64,000 bases of DNA, taken from the NCBI GenBank assembly GCA_002841865.1, contig PHBD01000002.1:62001-126000 (forward strand), read 5' to 3'. The notes under the pieces were generated by a model. That model was given only the letters and a program-made list of their open reading frames with translations, was not told the DNA's origin and did no database searches. The position numbers were made by a program, and so were the translations under genes. Below, one piece after another: positions 59,799-64,000 of the stretch; position 1 is the first letter of the stretch, and every line of letters begins with the position of its first letter. Source of the DNA: Deltaproteobacteria bacterium HGW-Deltaproteobacteria-19. GTDB taxonomy: Bacteria > Desulfobacterota > Syntrophia > Syntrophales > PHBD01.

Positions 59799-60899
59799 AT
59801 GAACAAATGTTTCGAAGGTTGTCGTCGTATCCTTTATTCCTTGATCGCGCTGGTCGTCATTTGCCCGGCACTCCCTGCAGTCTCTTACGAGCGGGAGATC
59901 GCCAACCTCTCATCCATCCTTTCTGCAGAGATCGTGAAGTCCGGAAAGAAGAGCATTGCCGTGGTCGACTTCACCGATCTTCAGGGGCGTGTGAATGAAC
60001 TGGGGAGATTCATCGCGGAAGAGATTTCCGGCAATCTGACGTCGCACTCTCAGGGTTTCGATGTCCTCGACCGCAACCATATGAAGCGTATCATCGAAGA
60101 ACAGAAGCTCTCCCTGTCCGGCTTGATGGATCCCAGCGCGATCAAAAAAATCGGCAAGCTGGCGGGTACCGATGTCATTATCACCGGAACCATCACCCCG
60201 TTCGGGGACAGCATTCGCGTATCCTGCAAGGCCATCGATACGGAAACCGGAAAAGTGACAGGGTCTGCACGCGGGGATATTGCCAAAACGGTAACCATCG
60301 CCGATCTCTTGAAACTGGGCATTTCCGGTGATTCTCAGCCGGCTGCGGTTCCAGACCGGCCGGCGAAAAGGACGGACCGTGCCGTCAGCCCCGTTGTGGA
60401 AAGGAAAAGGATTGCTCCCGGGAAAATAACCTGGGATTTCGAGACAGGCGATCTGCGTGGCTGGCAGAGCACGGGTACTGCCTTCAATACTCAGCCGACA
60501 TATGGCGACAACCCGACAGCCCGTCATCGCGGCCAGCCCTCCAACCACCAGGGTGATTACTGGATCGGCGGCTATGAGAACCGGCATTCTCCCACCGATC
60601 AACCTGGACGGATCCAGGGCGACGGACCCCAGGGAACCCTGACGTCCGATCCGTTCATGATCAACAATTCAAACATCAGTTTTCTGATCGGCGGTGGGTG
60701 TGACATCAATACGGAGCGGATCGAACTCATGGTAAACGGTCAGGTCGTCCAGAAGGCAACGGGGAGATGCACGGAGACGATGGAGCGCATAACATGGGAC
60801 GTCACCGACTATCAGGGCCAAAATGCTCAGATCAGGCTGATTGATTTCTCCAGCGGTGGTTGGGGACACATCAATTTCGATGACGTGAGATTCCGATAA
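59799..60899 (+). CDS. Exported FlgO/CsgG-like protein with C-terminal beta-sandwich-like domain
   Basis: 366 aa from ATG 59799 with AGGAG nine bases upstream. N-terminal signal peptide (basic NKCFEGCRR then a hydrophobic stretch to about residue 28). Residues ~45-175 match the FlgO/CsgG-like fold: SIAVVDFTDLQGRVNELGRF, FDVLDRNHMKRIIEEQKLSL and AGTDVIITGTI. The C-terminal ~155 residues (WDFETGDLRGWQ to GHINFDDVRFR) resemble a carbohydrate-binding-like beta-sandwich domain seen appended to secreted proteins. FlgO-type proteins are outer-membrane-associated. The combination is uncommon as far as I know. Monocistronic, ended by a strong terminator. Confidence 0.75.
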   Translation: MNKCFEGCRRILYSLIALVVICPALPAVSYEREIANLSSILSAEIVKSGKKSIAVVDFTDLQGRVNELGRFIAEEISGNLTSHSQGFDVLDRNHMKRIIEEQKLSLSGLMDPSAIKKIGKLAGTDVIITGTITPFGDSIRVSCKAIDTETGKVTGSARGDIAKTVTIADLLKLGISGDSQPAAVPDRPAKRTDRAVSPVVERKRIAPGKITWDFETGDLRGWQSTGTAFNTQPTYGDNPTARHRGQPSNHQGDYWIGGYENRHSPTDQPGRIQGDGPQGTLTSDPFMINNSNISFLIGGGCDINTERIELMVNGQVVQKATGRCTETMERITWDVTDYQGQNAQIRLIDFSSGGWGHINFDDVRFR

Positions 60900-60952
60900 T
60901 CTTATCGGCCCATTTTTATTGACGAAACAGGCATTGGGGCTACTTATCCCTT

Positions 60953-60983
60953 AAGGATCAGCCGGAAGGCTGGTCCTTTTTTT
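60953..60983 (+). terminator. Rho-independent terminator after the FlgO-like gene
   Basis: AAGGATCAGCC (60953-60963), loop GGAA, GGCTGGTCCTT (60968-60978), followed by a T-run to 60983. Arms pair apart from one G-T pair. Begins 53 bp after the stop codon. Confidence 0.9.
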
Positions 60984-61024
60984 ATCCCGAGTTGGGGATT
61001 TTGTGGGGACAGATCGAGAGCCGG

Positions 61025-61056
61025 AAAAAAGGGGTTACGATGATCATCGTAACCCC
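61025..61056 (-). terminator. Rho-independent terminator of tRNA-Glu
   Basis: A perfect 26-bp palindrome (61031-61056, arms GGGGTTACGATGA/TCATCGTAACCCC) followed on the minus strand by TTTTTT (61030-61025). It starts 12 bp past the 3' CCA of the tRNA. Confidence 0.92.
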
Positions 61057-61068
61057 TTCATTATATAT

Positions 61069-61144
61069 TGGCGTCCCCACAGGGAGTCGAACCCTGGTTA
61101 CCGGCGTGAAAGGCCGGTGTCCTAGGCCACTAGACGATGGGGAC
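61069..61144 (-). tRNA. tRNA-Glu (anticodon TTC)
   Basis: 76 nt including an encoded CCA. Minus-strand 5' end GTCCCCA pairs with TGGGGAC at the 3' end; anticodon loop CCTTTCACG gives TTC; the T arm contains GGTTCGACTC. Complete cloverleaf, with a dedicated promoter and terminator. Confidence 0.97.
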
Positions 61145-61165
61145 ATCCTGTCTGGTAAGAGGCGC

Positions 61166-61194
61166 CATATATCCGGATGGACTGAGGTTGTCAA
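61166..61194 (-). promoter_or_regulatory. Promoter of tRNA-Glu
   Basis: Minus-strand TTGACA (61194-61189), 17-bp spacer, TATATG (61171-61166), with start expected near 61160, 16 nt before the mature tRNA 5' end. Confidence 0.7.
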
Positions 61195-61270
61195 GGAACA
61201 ATTGATCGGCGTGCGATTGAATGGGACGGATTTGAATCTGCAAAATATCTTGTGACTTTATCGTCCCCTC

Positions 61271-61290
61271 TTTTGTATATCTATACAAAA
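61271..61290. promoter_or_regulatory. Perfect 20-bp palindrome upstream of the pilin-region operon
   Basis: TTTTGTATA (61271-61279), TC, TATACAAAA (61282-61290): 9-bp perfect arms with a 2-bp spacer, 38 bp before the membrane-protein start. Could be an operator for this operon or part of its promoter region. Confidence 0.5.
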
Positions 61291-61327
61291 ATCAGATCAA
61301 AACGACCCGCAAGGTAATATTCATTCC

Positions 61328-61945
61328 ATGAACGAAGATTTCAGCAAATACAAATTTTTAATTTATTTAATGGAAAATACAACCAGAATCAATGTTCCTT
61401 GTGATTTCACGGAAAGAGTAATGAGCGGGCTTAATAAGCCCAGTTACAAATTTTTAAATATTCTCATACAGGTTTTCAAAGAAACAGGCTCAATATCGTG
61501 GTCCACTTTTTGTCGTCAATGTATCAAAGGATATGAGTCTTCTTTCTGCTTTTTGATTTCCGGTCTTTTTTTCTTCTTCATTGGAACAATTCTGTTAACT
61601 AGCATATTTCACTTAGGATACTTATCAACTACAGTTATTTCTATAGCATTCCCGGCCATCTTAATCATAGTGGCGGCAATCTCACTAATAACGGCTGGAT
61701 TAATGGTTGCGGCGCATTTACCAAGTGCATCTACTTATGCGAAAGGTTCTATCATGGTCTATGGAATCATGATCATTACGAATACTCTTTTAATTAATTT
61801 TACCTTTAAGACAACTTTTGGGGCTTTTTTCCCTCTGACATTCTTTGTAACAGGTATTTTGATGGGAATGGTTTTATTGAGGGTTTTAAAAGATTATGCT
61901 CATGATTCGCTAAGTTACAAGCAAGGAGGGCAGTGCGATGCCTAA
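61328..61945 (+). CDS. Hypothetical multi-pass membrane protein
   Basis: 205 aa from ATG 61328 with a weak AAGGT. I do not recognise the family. The N-terminal ~70 residues are soluble (with VPCDFTERVM, reminiscent of anti-sigma-like or other short membrane-tethered proteins), followed by about four or five hydrophobic helices (~72-92, 98-128, 140-160, 168-188). The base composition is visibly AT-richer than the catabolic cluster. Its stop overlaps the start of the first prepilin gene by 8 bp, so it is co-transcribed with the prepilin set and may assist pilus assembly or regulation. No enzymatic motif seen. Confidence 0.7.
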   Translation: MNEDFSKYKFLIYLMENTTRINVPCDFTERVMSGLNKPSYKFLNILIQVFKETGSISWSTFCRQCIKGYESSFCFLISGLFFFFIGTILLTSIFHLGYLSTTVISIAFPAILIIVAAISLITAGLMVAAHLPSASTYAKGSIMVYGIMIITNTLLINFTFKTTFGAFFPLTFFVTGILMGMVLLRVLKDYAHDSLSYKQGGQCDA

Positions 61946-62423
61946 ATGTAAGAGGGTAAAAGGATTTACACTTATTGAAGTTATTTCCACCTTAGTCCTG
62001 ATCGGTATCCTCACGGTTATCGCTGTCTCAAGGATAACATCCACTGATGAAATGAACCAGAAAGCAATGGCGGAAGCGATAAAAAGCCATATTCGATATG
62101 CCCAGATGCGAGCTATGAATGCAGATGCCGATACAAGCGCTATAGCTACATGTGCTTCATCATTCGGAATTAGCATGTCAGGAAACAGCTATTTCATGTT
62201 CAGAGATTGCGACAAAACTAAAAAGGTGGTTTTTCCAGGGGCGGAGGATGATTTCGTTAGCCTCAACAATATGACTCTGTCAGCAGCCAGCGATATAACC
62301 TTTGATAAGTGGGGAAGACCATGTTCCGATTTATATGGGTTGACCCCATCGGCTAATGATATAAACCTTACCCTAGGAACAGAACCGATTAAAATAACAA
62401 AGAATACGGGGTACGTACCATGA
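61938..62423 (+). CDS. Type IV prepilin-like protein (GspH/FimT-like)
   Basis: 161 aa from ATG 61938, with AAGGAGGG upstream inside the preceding gene. Class III signal KRVKG/FTLIEV: prepilin peptidase would cut after Gly9, leaving Phe1 and Glu5, followed by a hydrophobic helix (to about 30). The C-terminal region (~95-160) resembles minor pseudopilin globular domains. Minor pilins prime assembly of type IV pili or type II secretion pseudopili. The ATG of the next gene overlaps its stop (ATGA). Confidence 0.88.
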   Translation: MPKCKRVKGFTLIEVISTLVLIGILTVIAVSRITSTDEMNQKAMAEAIKSHIRYAQMRAMNADADTSAIATCASSFGISMSGNSYFMFRDCDKTKKVVFPGAEDDFVSLNNMTLSAASDITFDKWGRPCSDLYGLTPSANDINLTLGTEPIKITKNTGYVP

Positions 62424-62797
62424 TAAAACCCAATAAAATCAGAAAACCGGGAAAAGGATTCACTTTACTCGAAGTTATTATAACACTCATTATTGCGGCT
62501 ATACTAGCGGGCTTTCTTATCAGCTTTATGGGAACCGCTTTGACAAAGGGTGGAGATCCAATAAAGCAAACTCGAGACTTGGGTACCTCTAGCGGAAACA
62601 TGGAAAAAATTTCTGCAGACTATGCCTCCTACTTGTCTAATACTATTAGTTGGGACACCTTCAAGCAACAGTGTGGGAATTATGGTAGTTGCACTACGGT
62701 ACAAAGTGGCAGTGCTATATATAATGCAAATTGGGAGACGATTCAGGTAACGGTTACAACAGGAAATCAGATAATCGTATCCTATTTCATGCAATAA
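62420..62797 (+). CDS. Type IV prepilin-like minor pilin
   Basis: 125 aa from ATG 62420, overlapping the previous stop by 4 bp (ATGA coupling). Basic leader MIKPNKIRKPGKG then FTLLEVI, giving cleavage after Gly13 and mature Phe1/Glu5, with a hydrophobic segment to ~35. The short globular part (~50-125) has two cysteines (CGNYGSC) that could form a disulfide. Resembles PilV/GspI-type minor pilins in size, but the subclass is uncertain. Confidence 0.85.
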   Translation: MIKPNKIRKPGKGFTLLEVIITLIIAAILAGFLISFMGTALTKGGDPIKQTRDLGTSSGNMEKISADYASYLSNTISWDTFKQQCGNYGSCTTVQSGSAIYNANWETIQVTVTTGNQIIVSYFMQ

Positions 62798-62816
62798 GAA
62801 AGCAAAGAGGCCTGTT

Positions 62817-63290
62817 ATGATAAGAAAATTACATCAGCAACAGGGATTCACCCTGCTGGAAATGATCATGGTCCTGATAATCGTAGCGATTCTAGCTGCT
62901 ATCGCTGGTATGGGAATCGTAACTGGAGTTCAGCAATATCTATTTACAAAGGATACTGCTGCTGTCAGTGAAAAAGCACAACTTGCAATGGCTAGGATTG
63001 AGCGAGAATTGGTTGAATGCTACGACTGCTATGGAACGAGTGGGGCCATGCCTATGCCATTTCACAATATAACTTTTGGACCTCGATATATGCGATTGAA
63101 TTCAGGTAATATCGAGATATCGAGTGATAACGCAAACTATGACAAATTGATGGACCAAGTAGGTTCTTTCAGCTTGATTTACAATGCAGATAATAGCGTC
63201 ACTGTAACGTTTCAATCATCTGTTCAACCGGGTGGTGCATCAATACCAGCATTTGTAACCATAGTATATCCGCGAAACACACCATCTTAA
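62817..63290 (+). CDS. Type IV prepilin-like minor pilin (PilW/GspJ-like)
   Basis: 157 aa from ATG 62817. Leader MIRKLHQQQG then FTLLEMIMVL: cleavage after Gly10, Glu5 conserved, hydrophobic helix to ~32. A central helix (VSEKAQLAMARIERELVE) is typical of PilW/GspJ-like pseudopilins, and the paired cysteines at CYDC may form a disulfide. Third prepilin in the operon, 19 bp after the previous stop. Confidence 0.87.
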   Translation: MIRKLHQQQGFTLLEMIMVLIIVAILAAIAGMGIVTGVQQYLFTKDTAAVSEKAQLAMARIERELVECYDCYGTSGAMPMPFHNITFGPRYMRLNSGNIEISSDNANYDKLMDQVGSFSLIYNADNSVTVTFQSSVQPGGASIPAFVTIVYPRNTPS

Positions 63291-63328
63291 TAGTGGAATT
63301 ACAATTGCCAAAAGCAAGGAGATTCGTC

Positions 63329-64000
63329 ATGAACCACACGGAAAAAGAAAATCTTTCAGTCCTATCCGATCGAAGACAGAACAGCCAGAAGGGTGCTCTT
63401 ATGATCGGATTGATCATTACTATGGTGATCTTATGCGCTCTTGGTGCTTCTATTGTATATGTTTTCTCCAGTTCGACATTAAACCCGATATCAGGAAATT
63501 ATGCACTGCGAGCTTATTATAATGCGGAGGCAGGTTTCCGCTACGTTACAACACTCTATCGGAAAACTGGTGACAAAACTGTATTTAACACATACTTGAG
63601 TACCGGTACTCCTCCAACAATTTCTCTGCCGGGCGGTGGAAGCGCCAAAGTTTCAATTCTTAACTTCGTTAACAGCGCATCTACAAGTTCTACGGCTAAT
63701 GGGCAACAAGAAATAGCTCGTGGAGGCAATCTTCTTCTTGCGGATGCTAGCGGTTTCGATGCGGCAGGTGGATTTTTCACCATAGGTACGGATACATATC
63801 GCTACAGCCAGAGAGTAGTCAATCAGTTACAGGGAATATCAGGTTTTAACTCTACGATCACGGTGGTTAATGGTGCTACTGTGAAACCGAAAGAACACAT
63901 AAGAATTACTTCTAAGGGAGCTTACGGCAGCGGTTTTTGGAATATAAGCCGAACAGTTACTTATAATTGGCCATTAAGTGGAATTCCCGGAGGAGGAACG
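63329..64000 (+). CDS. PilX-like minor pilin (C-terminus cut by window edge)
   Basis: Starts at ATG 63329 with AAGGAG nine bases upstream and stays open for 224 codons to the window end. The N-terminus QKGALMIGLIITMVILCALG is a PilX-type leader and helix: no FTLxE motif and Gly rather than Glu at the equivalent of +5. It is followed by the RAYYNAEAGFRY motif that recurs in PilX-like proteins. The remaining Ser/Thr/Gly-rich region continues outside the window. Fourth gene of the pilus operon. Confidence 0.82.
   Translation, partial: MNHTEKENLSVLSDRRQNSQKGALMIGLIITMVILCALGASIVYVFSSSTLNPISGNYALRAYYNAEAGFRYVTTLYRKTGDKTVFNTYLSTGTPPTISLPGGGSAKVSILNFVNSASTSSTANGQQEIARGGNLLLADASGFDAAGGFFTIGTDTYRYSQRVVNQLQGISGFNSTITVVNGATVKPKEHIRITSKGAYGSGFWNISRTVTYNWPLSGIPGGGT

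Noticed and set aside
61069-61144. Attachment site of an integrated element at tRNA-Glu
   Set aside because: No integrase gene and no second copy of the tRNA 3' end is visible; the 3' side is followed by the normal terminator.

Overview
The window is a high-GC bacterial segment crowded with CoA-dependent catabolic genes. Six acyl-CoA dehydrogenases, six acyl-CoA synthetases, two 2,4-dienoyl-CoA reductase-type flavoproteins, NtrC-type sigma-54 activators and an HDOD protein together suggest an anaerobic or syntrophic Desulfobacterota (Syntrophales-like) fatty-, alicyclic- or isoprenoid-acid degrader. The taxon is inferred; no marker gene is present.

Layout. 0-1.6 kb: an HDOD fragment and a QueG-like Fe-S protein, both on minus. 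1.8-2.5 kb: a TetR regulator with a palindromic operator. 2.6-18.3 kb: minus-strand operon I (beta-keto acid cleavage enzyme BKACE, crotonase, two thiolase-fold proteins, two DUF35 proteins, acyl-CoA dehydrogenases, acyl-CoA synthetases, dienoyl-CoA reductase, crotonase), divergent from a large sigma-54 activator at 18.6-21.8 kb. 21.9-30.4 kb: acyl-CoA synthetase, propionyl-CoA synthetase-like enzyme, NMO-family flavoprotein, crotonase, acyl-CoA dehydrogenase, dienoyl-CoA isomerase. 30.6-45.5 kb: operon II repeats the BKACE/thiolase/DUF35 module and continues through synthetases, a flavoprotein, crotonase, thioesterase and dienoyl-CoA reductase to a PP2C-like phosphatase and an NtrC response regulator. 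45.8-47.5 kb: a sensor histidine kinase. 47.7-59.2 kb: operon III, led by a second TetR paralogous to the first, encodes a split peroxisome-like beta-oxidation set (SDR-SCP2, a four-domain HMGS-DUF35-SDR-SCP2 fusion, thiolase, MaoC pair, alpha-methylacyl-CoA racemase, two acyl-CoA dehydrogenases). 59.8-64 kb: an unrelated FlgO-like protein, tRNA-Glu, then a visibly AT-richer membrane-protein and prepilin operon cut by the right edge.

How the genes could work together (inference). Acids are activated by the synthetases, oxidised by the dehydrogenases and hydrated by crotonases or MaoC proteins. The racemase corrects alpha-methyl stereochemistry and the SDRs oxidise the 3-hydroxy group. Cleavage would use either one canonical thiolase or the two DUF35-partnered thiolase-fold modules, whose active sites look repurposed, and BKACE would process a beta-keto acid with acetyl-CoA. 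Dienoyl-CoA isomerase and reductases handle pre-existing double bonds. The combination resembles sterol or isoprenoid side-chain and ring catabolism more than plain fatty-acid oxidation, but no oxygenase or Etf gene is present.

The most striking unexplained features are the duplicated thiolase-fold/DUF35/BKACE module with missing catalytic cysteines, the fusion protein whose HMG-CoA synthase domain carries Gln for Cys, a 13-bp-period TTCCA (GGA in mRNA) array filling the 5' leader of the second TetR gene, and three candidate sigma-54 promoters.
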